26,133 bases of DNA from a virus: IMG/VR virus record IMGVR_UViG_3300023094_000099, positions 1-26,133 of that record. One strand, written 5' to 3'. Shown one piece after another: positions 1-6,720 of the stretch. The position numbers were made by a program, and so were the translations under genes. A model generated the notes under the pieces. It did not search any database and was not told where the DNA came from. It worked only from the letters and a program-made list of their open reading frames with translations. Each line of letters starts with the position of its first letter. The first letter of the stretch is position 1.

Positions 1-649
1 GGTCAGCAGGAGTCGCCGTGTACGTGCTTCCGCTGCTGCTGGTCGTCGTGTACGAGGCGACAATCGCGGACCACGATGCGATCTGAGTTGACGAGGCACC
101 GTTCGTCGCGGTGAAGTTGTACGCCGTCGAGCCGGTCGCCGACGGAATGTCGAGGTGTGCAGCACCCTGGGTGGTGTTGTCCGTGACCGCGAATGTCTGG
201 AAACTGTCCGTCGTGGGTGAGCCCGAGTAGGTGAACGCGGAGGGGACGCCGGAGAAATATTTCTGCGCACCGAAGCTCAGCAGCAGAAGCTTCTGACCTG
301 CAGCCGGGGTGATCGGCGGGGCTGCATAGCTGGTCGCGTTCGCCACATTGTTCGCCGACACAGCCTTGTCGAACACACCGCCCTGGATCTCAGTTATCTG
401 CCACGTGATCTGACCCACCGTGGCGAGGTTGAACGTGTACGAACTCGACCCACCGGCACGGTCCCACAGGTAGTGACCGACGTTGTTCACCTGCGAGGCT
501 CGGAGCGTCCACCCTGACGGGGTCGCGATGACACTGTCGGAGACGATAGACACGACCACGAGGTTCGCGGCCGACGATGCAGCAGGCAGGGCGACGGTGA
601 AGTTACCGCCGCCCGTCGACGTGCCGGATGCCTGCTGGATGATGCCCAT
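1..649 (-). CDS. tail/surface structural protein, 3' end outside window
   Basis: This frame starts at an ATG directly after the TAG stop of the GH16 gene and stays open to the left edge, giving 216 codons. The residues are rich in Ser, Thr, Ala and Gly, with a beta-sandwich-like pattern (N-terminus MGIIQQASGTSTGGGNFTV, later GWTLRAS and YLWDRAGGSSSYTF). This looks like the repetitive extracellular domains of phage tail fibres and secreted actinobacterial proteins. No catalytic motif is visible. It immediately follows a tail-associated enzyme gene with zero spacing, so it is probably co-translated and part of the same host-contact apparatus. The role is inferred from composition and neighbours. 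The C-terminus cannot be judged. Confidence 0.72.
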   Translation of the reverse strand, partial: MGIIQQASGTSTGGGNFTVALPAASSAANLVVVSIVSDSVIATPSGWTLRASQVNNVGHYLWDRAGGSSSYTFNLATVGQITWQITEIQGGVFDKAVSANNVANATSYAAPPITPAAGQKLLLLSFGAQKYFSGVPSAFTYSGSPTTDSFQTFAVTDNTTQGAAHLDIPSATGSTAYNFTATNGASSTQIASWSAIVASYTTTSSSGSTYTATPAD

Positions 650-1429
650 CTACGCCGCCGCCTTCCAAGCCCGGATGTAGTCGACCTTCGCCGTGAATGG
701 CATGACCGTGGTGGATGGGACGTCCTGCGGGTCGCCGGCCAGGTTGCAGATCATGTACATGGCGTGGTTGTCGACATTGGCGTTCACATAATCGAAGACC
801 TGCACACCGTTGACGAACCAGCGCAGATGACCGGCCTCCCACAGAACACCGAACGTGTTGTAGCCGGTGTTCGTGGTTGTGGTGCCCTTGTTCGTGCCGT
901 GGATGGCACTGTCCGCGGAGTGATAGTTCTGACCAACGATGCCCGCGGTACCCCAAGCCTCCATGATGTCGATCTCGGGCGGCCACGTCTGGTCGACCCG
1001 GTCCATCCAGAATGCGGGCCACGCACCCTTCACCCGCGGCAACTGCATCCGCGCCTCGAAGAACCCGTAGGTCGTTCCGTACGACGGGTAGCTGGTCACC
1101 ATGCCCGAGGTGTACGGGATGCCCGACACCGTCGACTGGTTCCGCAACGTCATCGACATTGCGCTGCCGTCGAAGGTCAGCGCTGACGGGTCATAGGCCT
1201 GCGGCTCGCCCGTGTTCGTGAGGTGACCGCCCGGACTTGTTGCGTTCCAGAACGGAGTATCCGGATACCAGGGGTCCCACTTCGCCCGGTTCAGGCTCCC
1301 GCCCGCGAACTCATCCGAGAACGCCAACGTCCACCCCGACGACTGACCATCAGGCTGCACCCCGGCAGGGGTGAGCGGGTCAACCAGCGTGCTGGGGATG
1401 CTGCCCACCCGGATGGACAGATTCACCAC
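650..1429 (-). CDS. GH16-family glycoside hydrolase, tail-associated
   Basis: A 259-residue protein with the hallmarks of glycoside hydrolase family 16 (laminarinase, lichenase and agarase-type beta-glucanases). It has FSDEF near residues 37-41, the strand YGFFEARMQLP at 121-131, GAWPAFWM, and the catalytic signature EIDIME at 152-157. In GH16 the first Glu is the nucleophile, the Asp assists and the last Glu is the acid/base; all three are present. There is no signal peptide. The gene lies between two tail-type structural genes, so it is probably a virion-borne depolymerase cutting a beta-linked surface or capsular polysaccharide of the host. The substrate cannot be read from the sequence. 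The start is one of two adjacent GTG codons (1429 or 1426), 3 bases after the upstream stop, with no clear Shine-Dalgarno. Confidence 0.88.
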   Translation of the reverse strand: MVNLSIRVGSIPSTLVDPLTPAGVQPDGQSSGWTLAFSDEFAGGSLNRAKWDPWYPDTPFWNATSPGGHLTNTGEPQAYDPSALTFDGSAMSMTLRNQSTVSGIPYTSGMVTSYPSYGTTYGFFEARMQLPRVKGAWPAFWMDRVDQTWPPEIDIMEAWGTAGIVGQNYHSADSAIHGTNKGTTTTNTGYNTFGVLWEAGHLRWFVNGVQVFDYVNANVDNHAMYMICNLAGDPQDVPSTTVMPFTAKVDYIRAWKAAA

Positions 1430-1432
1430 CGG

Positions 1433-1987
1433 TCAGGCGCCGAGGATGGTGTGAGTCCACGAAATGGAGAGGCTATCGCCGGCCGCTTTCGACCCGACAC
1501 CTGCGATCAGGACGCGGGCGATCGTGTTCGCCGCGGTCGACGTCGCGTTCGTCGCGATCGTGTCGGTGACGATGACTGCCTCCGTGATCGGAGACGCGGT
1601 GGTCGCGACACCAGCCGCGTACGTGACCTTGTACGTCACCACACCACCAGCGGCGGACGGGAAGGTGCTGTCGAAGGCCTGGTTGGAACCCGACAGGTAC
1701 GTGACCAGTGCCGCGCCAGCACCAGTCTTCGCGACCGCGGTCGATCCGGCGCCGAGCTTCATGCCGGTCGGTAGAGCGGACGTGGTGAGCCCGGCGCCGC
1801 GGGATGCATACAGCTGGTCACCGACGGAGGTGACGAGGTTCTTCGTCTCCTGACGGAACTTGAGCTTGCCGTCAGCCCCGAACAGTTCGACGACGACGAG
1901 CCCCTCGATAGCGACGGGTGAGACTTTGGTGCGGCCTGCATCGATCGTCGCAACGACCTCATCAGACAGGCGGGTGGAATCCAACAT
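1433..1987 (-). CDS. tail-associated structural protein (184 aa)
   Basis: The open frame extends further upstream, but the ATG at 1987 is chosen. It is preceded by GAAGGAG at good spacing and the protein then begins MLDSTRLSDEV. The central part (FRQETKNLVTSVGDQLYA, then GMKLGAGSTAVAKTGAGAALVTYLSG) and the end (SLSISWTHTIL) resemble a small all-beta protein often found among phage tail or virion genes and usually annotated hypothetical. No enzyme motif or membrane segment is present. The Shine-Dalgarno lies inside the last codons of the upstream 28-residue gene, so translation of the two is probably coupled. It is followed by GH16 after 3 bases. A virion role is inferred from context. Confidence 0.78.
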   Translation of the reverse strand: MLDSTRLSDEVVATIDAGRTKVSPVAIEGLVVVELFGADGKLKFRQETKNLVTSVGDQLYASRGAGLTTSALPTGMKLGAGSTAVAKTGAGAALVTYLSGSNQAFDSTFPSAAGGVVTYKVTYAAGVATTASPITEAVIVTDTIATNATSTAANTIARVLIAGVGSKAAGDSLSISWTHTILGA

Positions 1988-1989
1988 GG

Positions 1990-2076
1990 TTACTCCTTCG
2001 AATGGGTGCAGTGGTCGCAGTTGTGGTCGTGCTGGCAGTTCGGTTCGGTACAGGGATGGCGGCATGCGCAGGTCAT
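1990..2076 (-). CDS. 28-residue Cys/His-rich microprotein
   Basis: This is a very small gene starting with an ATG that overlaps the TGA of the upstream gene (ATGA at 2073-2076) and ending with TAA 2 bases before the next ATG. The product has six Cys (3, 5, 9, 14, 20, 23) and five His (7, 16, 18, 22, 25), so 11 of 28 residues are potential metal ligands. It starts MTCACRHPC. The Lys-Glu codons at its end form the GAAGGAG ribosome site of the next gene. The tight overlap on one side and coupling on the other make it hard to dismiss as a chance frame. Zn or other metal binding is inferred from composition. It is not a recognised family. Confidence 0.6.
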   Translation of the reverse strand: MTCACRHPCTEPNCQHDHNCDHCTHSKE

Positions 2077-2348
2077 GCGGGCACCCACTGACCGTTGGTG
2101 ACGAATCCGTGCAGACCACAGTCGGTGCAGAGGATCGACGCGACGATAGTCAGCGGGGTGCGGGTGACGACGGTGTGCCCCTCGCCCAACATGAGGCGAG
2201 GGGCACACCGGAGTCGTTCGTCATCGCCGATGAGCTTGCAGTTATGCGCGACCCGCACCGTGCGGTCCGGGCAGAACAGGATCTCGATCCCGAGCCCGAC
2301 GTCGACGCGGGAGTCCACATCGCCGGGCAGCACATCGACGATGCGCAT
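2073..2348 (-). CDS. hypothetical protein with zinc-ribbon-like C-terminus
   Basis: A 91-residue protein starting at ATG 2348, one base after the stop of the holin-like gene. It carries cysteines at 26, 37, 48, 74 and 77. The C-terminal segment LCTDCGLHGFVTNGQWVPA has a CxxC pair and resembles the ends of small phage proteins of unknown function seen near lysis or tail genes in actinobacteriophages. No membrane segment or signal peptide is present. The gene is coupled at both ends: one base upstream and an ATGA overlap with the Cys/His-rich microprotein downstream. Metal binding is plausible and function is unknown. Confidence 0.72.
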   Translation of the reverse strand: MRIVDVLPGDVDSRVDVGLGIEILFCPDRTVRVAHNCKLIGDDERLRCAPRLMLGEGHTVVTRTPLTIVASILCTDCGLHGFVTNGQWVPA

Positions 2349-2349
2349 G

Positions 2350-2706
2350 TCAGTCGCCCGTGGGCAGAGACGAGCTGTTCGCCGCGTTGGAGCCGGCGGC
2401 GAAGTCCCCCTCGATCTCCTTCTTTGGGATCGCGCCGAGGCCGATCTTCGTCAGCCACACGTTCACGGCCGGGATAGCCATGACGCGGGTGATCGCCGCA
2501 GCGACTGCAGTGATGGCCGCGGCGAAGGAGAGCAGCCACAGGTACAGCGCCGACGTCACGGGCAGGCCGAGAGCCTGGATGACGAGCGGGAGCACGAGCG
2601 CGAAGGAGAGGAAGGCGGGGATGCCGACCTGCACGATGGTTCGCAGGACGCGCTGCGCCTTGAACCAGATGTCGGGAACGGTTCCGAGAGTGATGTGCTT
2701 GGCCAT
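2350..2706 (-). CDS. holin-like membrane protein
   Basis: A 118-residue protein starting at the ATG at 2706, which has AGAAGGAG upstream. The longer in-frame extension lacks a ribosome site. Two strongly hydrophobic segments lie at about residues 24-47 (IVQVGIPAFLSFALVLPLVI) and 52-78 (ALYLWLLSFAAAITAVAAAI), separated by a short turn. A short polar tail with lysines and acidic residues follows. This two-helix, small, charged-tail layout fits class II-type holins, which form membrane lesions that release or activate the endolysin. It sits in the same operon as the M15 endolysin, two genes downstream of a coiled-coil membrane protein. The call rests on topology and context only. Confidence 0.78.
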   Translation of the reverse strand: MAKHITLGTVPDIWFKAQRVLRTIVQVGIPAFLSFALVLPLVIQALGLPVTSALYLWLLSFAAAITAVAAAITRVMAIPAVNVWLTKIGLGAIPKKEIEGDFAAGSNAANSSSLPTGD

Positions 2707-2717
2707 GGTGGCTCCTT

Positions 2718-3401
2718 CTAGTTGAAGAGACTGACCCGGCAGGGTCCGTCCTGGGTTTCGGTGGTGCCGTCGGAGTAGGTGGTGGTCCATGTGCCGTCGG
2801 CGTTGCATGTGGGCCCGGAAGTGATTCCGCGCCCGTCGGCGCCGGCTGGACCCGTGGGGCCAGCAGGGCCTTCAGGGCCGGGCACGGTGGAATCAGCGCC
2901 CGGCGGGCCAGCTGGGCCGACTACCGTTTGCCCGTCGCTGCCGTTCGTGCCGTTGGTGCCATTCGTTCCGGGCGCTCCGACGCAGATGATGAGGGAGCAG
3001 TACCGGGCGACCTGAGCGAAGATCCCTTCAGGGGTCGCGTCCAGCCCATCGGCGCCGTCGCGTCCATCTCGACCGTTCTGCCCCGCAACAGGAGTGGCCG
3101 CAGCCTCCGACGCAATCGTGGACGGCGCTGGCGCGGCCGTGTCGCAGTCAGCTGCGATCGTGCAGTCATGGGACAGCTGCTGGTACGAGTCGAACAGTTT
3201 GTCGTACAGGTCGGACCCGCGGTCGATGCGCGCCTGCAGCACCTTGATGGTCTGCTTCTGCGCATTGGCTTGCTGCACCGCCGACACCACACCGAACCCG
3301 GCAACGCCAAGCGTGAGGAAAAGTACGAGGGCGAGGATCAGCGCATAGATGCGAGGGTGTGCACGGCGCGGCCTGTTCGGGTCATGCTCGCGATGCGTCA
3401 T
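2718..3401 (-). CDS. membrane-anchored collagen-like protein
   Basis: A 227-residue protein starting at MTHREH (ATG 3401, one base after the upstream stop). A basic N-terminus precedes one membrane segment at about 18-42, then a helical stretch (TIKVLQARIDRGSDLYDKLF). Two collagen-like Gly-X-Y blocks follow: GQNGRDGRDGADG at 108-119 and a longer block from about 143 to 190 with NGTNGTNG and GPAGPPGAD/GPEGPAGPTGPAG repeats. Six cysteines flank the repeats. Collagen repeats are common in phage fibres, but here the protein is membrane-anchored and lies between two other membrane proteins in the lysis region. It could be a spanin-like or envelope-disrupting factor, or a surface protein displayed on the infected cell. 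Function is not established. Confidence 0.75.
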   Translation of the reverse strand: MTHREHDPNRPRRAHPRIYALILALVLFLTLGVAGFGVVSAVQQANAQKQTIKVLQARIDRGSDLYDKLFDSYQQLSHDCTIAADCDTAAPAPSTIASEAAATPVAGQNGRDGRDGADGLDATPEGIFAQVARYCSLIICVGAPGTNGTNGTNGSDGQTVVGPAGPPGADSTVPGPEGPAGPTGPAGADGRGITSGPTCNADGTWTTTYSDGTTETQDGPCRVSLFN

Positions 3402-3402
3402 G

Positions 3403-3777
3403 TCATATTCCGATCTTCTGGCCGAGAAACGCCTGAACGAGTCCGAAGACGATCGCCAGGGCTCCGAGCGCGATGGAAATGCCGAACTGGTAACGACGGG
3501 TCTCCTGCTTGTCTTCGACTTCCTGCAGTCGGGCAGCGACCTTTTCCCGCTCGACCTTTTCCGCCGCGAGAGCGGTCTGCCACTCGAGCTTCCGTTCGGC
3601 ATCGGCCGCCGTGCGCGCGGTGACCTCGTTGGCGAGCGCGTCGCGAAGGTCCTTGACGCTGTCCCGCAGACCGTCCACGCGCTCCGTGGTCGCCGTCTTG
3701 CCGATGGACTTCTCTATGCCCTCTAGGCGGCCGTCCATCCGGGCCAGCGTGGTCTCTACCGATTCGCCTGCCGCCAT
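3403..3777 (-). CDS. coiled-coil protein with C-terminal membrane anchor (XhlA/holin-accessory-like)
   Basis: A 124-residue protein with a ribosome site (AGGGGGAA) before ATG 3777. Residues 1-95 are charged and heptad-like (TTLARMDGRLEGIEKSIG, later VEREKVAARLQEVEDKQETRR), indicating a coiled coil. One hydrophobic helix at about 98-117 (FGISIALGALAIVFGLVQAF) ends close to the C-terminus. This is the layout of XhlA-type haemolysin/holin-accessory proteins, which are tail-anchored with the coiled coil in the cytoplasm. It follows the endolysin by 49 bases and precedes another membrane protein by one base. A role in lysis timing is inferred. A tail-anchored structural role cannot be excluded. 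Confidence 0.75.
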   Translation of the reverse strand: MAAGESVETTLARMDGRLEGIEKSIGKTATTERVDGLRDSVKDLRDALANEVTARTAADAERKLEWQTALAAEKVEREKVAARLQEVEDKQETRRYQFGISIALGALAIVFGLVQAFLGQKIGI

Positions 3778-3826
3778 GTGGTTTCCCCCTGCCGTTCGGC
3801 CTGTGTTTAGTTGTGATCGCTGCGGG

Positions 3827-4540
3827 TTATAGGGCGGCTTTGAGTTGCGCCCGCACGGCCGCGGCTGTTGCCGCCGGGAGTCCGTTGATCGCAGTCAGGA
3901 TCGGGCCAAGATCGATATGCCCGTCCTTTCCTGGCTCGAGTGCAAGCACCGAGGACTGGATTTTGGCTAGTGCTGAGTCGCGGTATCCGATGTCGTTGCG
4001 GATTTGGCGGAGAGTCAGCGGTCCGTCCGCATATTCGTGGGTCCCAGCAAGCTGTCGGACCACGTAATCCAGGCCCAGGTTGATCCACTCTTTGTCTTTG
4101 TCGTCTAGTGACATGTCTTCTCCCAAGGGGGTGCTATTTCCGTCGGCCATGGTGATGCCGTCGTGATGGGCATGGTTCAGATCGCCTTTGGCGATCTCGG
4201 TGAAGGTGAAGCCGTAGTTGTGCCCGTTTTTCTTCACCCATGACAGGCCGGCGGCGATGTCAACCTCAGTACCGAGTGCGTGCTTCGACTTGCCGACCGG
4301 GTACAGGCCGCCGACCAGCGCCGGGTTGATGTTGTAGTTCCGCGGGTTCTGGTGCATATCCACATCCATCGCATGCGACCGGTAGCCACCCGCCGGGGTC
4401 GCGATGGTGATGTTCACGTGGTCCTGCTCGGCCGCGTCATCCCGCATGGCCAGGAACGCGTGAGCTGGTGCGACCGCGAGCTGCACCTTCCCCTGCACGG
4501 TAATCAACTCATCGGGGCGAAGGTAACCGGGGGCACTCAC
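3827..4540 (-). CDS. endolysin, M15-type peptidoglycan peptidase
   Basis: A 237-residue protein. The start chosen is GTG 4540, which overlaps the upstream stop as GTGA and has AGGGGGTGA seven bases before it; the ATG at 4561 has no such site. The core carries the M15 zinc signature S-x-H-x-x-G-x-x-x-D: Ser85, His87, Gly90 and Asp94 in SKHALGTEVD. A later cluster NHAHHD (His123/125/126) would supply the third zinc ligand. GGYRSHAMDVDMH is also typical of this fold. M15 enzymes cut peptide bonds in the stem or cross-link of peptidoglycan. The C-terminal part (after about 140) has no recognisable domain and may bind the wall. The adjacent membrane proteins fit a lysis cassette. Confidence 0.87.
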   Translation of the reverse strand: MSAPGYLRPDELITVQGKVQLAVAPAHAFLAMRDDAAEQDHVNITIATPAGGYRSHAMDVDMHQNPRNYNINPALVGGLYPVGKSKHALGTEVDIAAGLSWVKKNGHNYGFTFTEIAKGDLNHAHHDGITMADGNSTPLGEDMSLDDKDKEWINLGLDYVVRQLAGTHEYADGPLTLRQIRNDIGYRDSALAKIQSSVLALEPGKDGHIDLGPILTAINGLPAATAAAVRAQLKAAL

Positions 4541-5691
4541 GCGTGAATCACCCCCTGCCAACGAATGTCCAACTGAGCTGCTGCCGGTGTGTTATTCCCA
4601 CCCACAGTCCAAATAGAGCCACTGATCGCGTTATTGACCATCCGCAGCACATCAGTCGTCAACAGCGGCACCGAGTCAACGATCGCTTTCAAGGTGATCG
4701 ATGCCGGATTGCCACCGTTGCCATCCTCACCAGCAAGGTTCCCCGCCGCCGCAACAGTGGTCTGGTTCTTCGTCACATACATCTGCACAACACCACCGCT
4801 TGCCGAAGCGGTCCACTGTGCGGACGCCCGAATGGAATAGCGGCCCTCGAACAGTGGCGATATCAGACCGCCTGTGGTGAAGGAGAAGAACTGGCTTTGG
4901 TAGGTGGGAGAACCGAGGAGGGACCCACCAGCACCGATACCAGCGGTTGCGTTCACGGGGGATGTGATCGCGTTGGCCCGGTCGGTGTGGAAGAACACAT
5001 CAGAACCTGGGGCCGGATACCAACCAGCCGTTTTCGCACCAGCCGGGTTCGTGGTCGAGTTGAACACGGCGTAGTACTGGAACGTGACCCCAGAATCGAG
5101 CGCATACGCGAGGGTGCCCTGTGCGTAACCGGTGGGAAGTTCTCCGATGGTGCGGACAGGGAATGGTGCGTTTGCGACGGATGTGAACGGTGCCGTCTGG
5201 GTGATTGTTGTGCCCGTGTTCGTGGCTGTCACGCCAGCGGGGACAAGGATCGTCGCGAGTGCGATTGCGCCGGGGAATGCGGCCAGGGAGGGGACGGTGG
5301 GGGATGCGGCCGCCGTTCCCTGGATGACACCAATCACCGGGTTGGAGTCAACACCATCTAGGGAATATTCGCGGTGCCAGTGGTACACGACGTCGTAGCG
5401 GGAGTTGGAGCCGGGGGCCGCGGTGGTGGAGACGGACAGTACACCGTCGTTGCCACCCAGGACCGCCCCAGACGTGACACCCCGTGTGGTCGCGCAGGTG
5501 TATGCGATGACACTGTAAGCCATCCCCGCAGTGCCGCTGACGATCGTCGCTGTGCCGCCCCAGAACAGGCCGGGGCGGATCAGGTTGCCGGATGCTTTGG
5601 TGATCAGACCGGCATCAGCAAGTTTGTGATCGAGTGGGGTGACTACACCGACTGCGTTGCCGTAGGTGCCGAGTCCTTTGAACGCGGTCAT
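4537..5691 (-). CDS. minor tail protein
   Basis: A 384-residue Gly/Ala/Thr-rich protein beginning MTAFKGLGTYGNAVG. The first part (PLDHKLADAGLITKASGNLIRPGLFWGG) and the following short beta-strand repeats resemble baseplate or receptor-binding components of actinobacteriophages. The C-terminal half (YSIRASAQWTASASGGVVQMYVTKN) looks like a jelly-roll domain of the type that binds ligands on phage tips. ATG 5691 overlaps the upstream TGA as ATGA, and its own stop overlaps the endolysin start. No catalytic residues are recognised. Tail-tip location is inferred from position after the S74 fibre and from composition. Confidence 0.8.
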   Translation of the reverse strand: MTAFKGLGTYGNAVGVVTPLDHKLADAGLITKASGNLIRPGLFWGGTATIVSGTAGMAYSVIAYTCATTRGVTSGAVLGGNDGVLSVSTTAAPGSNSRYDVVYHWHREYSLDGVDSNPVIGVIQGTAAASPTVPSLAAFPGAIALATILVPAGVTATNTGTTITQTAPFTSVANAPFPVRTIGELPTGYAQGTLAYALDSGVTFQYYAVFNSTTNPAGAKTAGWYPAPGSDVFFHTDRANAITSPVNATAGIGAGGSLLGSPTYQSQFFSFTTGGLISPLFEGRYSIRASAQWTASASGGVVQMYVTKNQTTVAAAGNLAGEDGNGGNPASITLKAIVDSVPLLTTDVLRMVNNAISGSIWTVGGNNTPAAAQLDIRWQGVIHA

Positions 5692-6065
5692 TCGGTCACC
5701 TCGAATCCGTTCTTGGTGCGGGTGATGGTCTGTCCGGGGCGCACATGCACGGCCTCAGTCGCGGTTGGTGCGACCAGCGCGGGAACGTCGACGTACTGGA
5801 CGCCGATGCTCTGTTCGTCTCCGTCACGGTCAACGAACTCGATGGTGGCGTCACCGAGCACGGCAGGCTCGAGAGTGGTGTCCTCGTGTGCCCATTGGAT
5901 GGTGACGCCGTTCAGATCGCCGCGTTCCATCCCGTCACCGATGGGGATGTAGTTCCACACAATGTGCGCATCCACACCGTCAAACCCCTGCGCCCATACG
6001 ACAACTTTCTCGGCGTCAACGCTGCTGTTCTCCTCCTGAATGGGGAGAGTGATGCTGTTCGGCAT
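5688..6065 (-). CDS. hypothetical protein in tail module
   Basis: A 125-residue acidic protein starting MPNSITLPIQEENSS at ATG 6065 with GGAAGGA upstream. It contains no Cys, no membrane segment and no known motif; the pattern (VVVWAQGFDGVDAHIVWNYIPIGD, then TIEFVDRDGDEQSIGVQYVDVP) suggests beta structure. It overlaps the next tail gene as ATGA, so the two are probably made together and may interact. It is the first minus-strand gene after the inserted plus-strand gene. A tail-tip or chaperone role is possible, but nothing in the sequence shows it. Confidence 0.7.
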   Translation of the reverse strand: MPNSITLPIQEENSSVDAEKVVVWAQGFDGVDAHIVWNYIPIGDGMERGDLNGVTIQWAHEDTTLEPAVLGDATIEFVDRDGDEQSIGVQYVDVPALVAPTATEAVHVRPGQTITRTKNGFEVTE

Positions 6066-6144
6066 GGCGGTCCTTCCGAGGTCCGTACGTAACGAAAAGG
6101 TGGGCAGCCCTCAAGTGGGGGTAGAAGTTCCACCCGAAAGGGAT

Positions 6145-6150
6145 TAATTT
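6145..6150 (+). promoter_or_regulatory. putative -10 hexamer for a leaderless plus-strand transcript
   Basis: TAATTT fits the actinobacterial TANNNT -10 and lies exactly six bases before ATG 6157, so transcription would start at or next to the start codon. The -35 region is not convincing. A competing reading uses AAAGGGA at 6137-6143 as a ribosome site for GTG 6151. Confidence 0.4.
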
Positions 6151-6156
6151 GTGCGA

Positions 6157-6720
6157 ATGAAACTCACTCGCGAAACGTTCACGAAGGCGCGACTGCCGGT
6201 ACCCGCGCAGATCGGTATCGCAGTCGTCGTTATCGGCGGGTTGGTCTTCGGAACTGTTGGCACTGCGACAGCGATTCAGAACGCCCGCGCAGAACAGCAG
6301 GCGCGTACTGTTGCCGCCGCCGAGGATGCTCGAGAGCAGGCCGCGACCGAGAAGGCCATGTACGCCGCCGCGGAAGATGCGAAAGCCGCCCAGGATGCGG
6401 CCGACGAAGCCGCCTACCAGCAGTTCCTTGCAGACAAAGCAGCAGCAGAAGCCAAAGCTGCCGCCGATGCGAAAGCTGCCGAGGACGCCCGTATCGCTGC
6501 GGAAGCTCAGGCAGCCGCAGATGCCGCAGCAAAAGCCGCTACGAAAGCGCCCGTGAAGTCGAGTTCGTCAGCGGGCGGGTCCGCGGGGGTGCACGGCAAG
6601 AAGGTGCCGTTCATCCCCAGCGACGACCCGCAGAACGCTGACGGAGGCAGCTGGGACATGTCAGTCTGCCAGGGCGGGTCCGCGAGCACAGGCGCTGACG
6701 GCACTCCGTACTGCGACTAG
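6157..6720 (+). CDS. membrane-anchored Ala-rich helical protein on opposite strand (moron candidate)
   Basis: A 187-residue protein starting MKLTRETFTKARLPVP; GTG 6151 is an alternative two codons earlier. A hydrophobic segment at about 17-40 (IGIAVVVIGGLVFGTVGTATA) is a signal anchor. Residues about 45-130 are Ala/Lys/Glu/Asp repeats typical of a long coiled coil or extended helix. A Ser/Gly linker follows, then a short C-terminal module with Cys171 and Cys186, near SVCQGGSASTG and PYCD. The topology predicts an extracytoplasmic coiled-coil rod. It is one of two plus-strand genes in a minus-strand tail operon and has its own candidate promoter. It could alter the host envelope, for example by superinfection exclusion, but no family is recognised. 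Its stop shares CTAG with the converging S74 gene. Confidence 0.75.
   Translation: MKLTRETFTKARLPVPAQIGIAVVVIGGLVFGTVGTATAIQNARAEQQARTVAAAEDAREQAATEKAMYAAAEDAKAAQDAADEAAYQQFLADKAAAEAKAAADAKAAEDARIAAEAQAAADAAAKAATKAPVKSSSSAGGSAGVHGKKVPFIPSDDPQNADGGSWDMSVCQGGSASTGADGTPYCD

Noticed and set aside
4543-5361. 272-codon plus-strand frame
   Set aside because: It is antisense to the minor tail gene, with low-complexity Arg/Gly/Cys composition.
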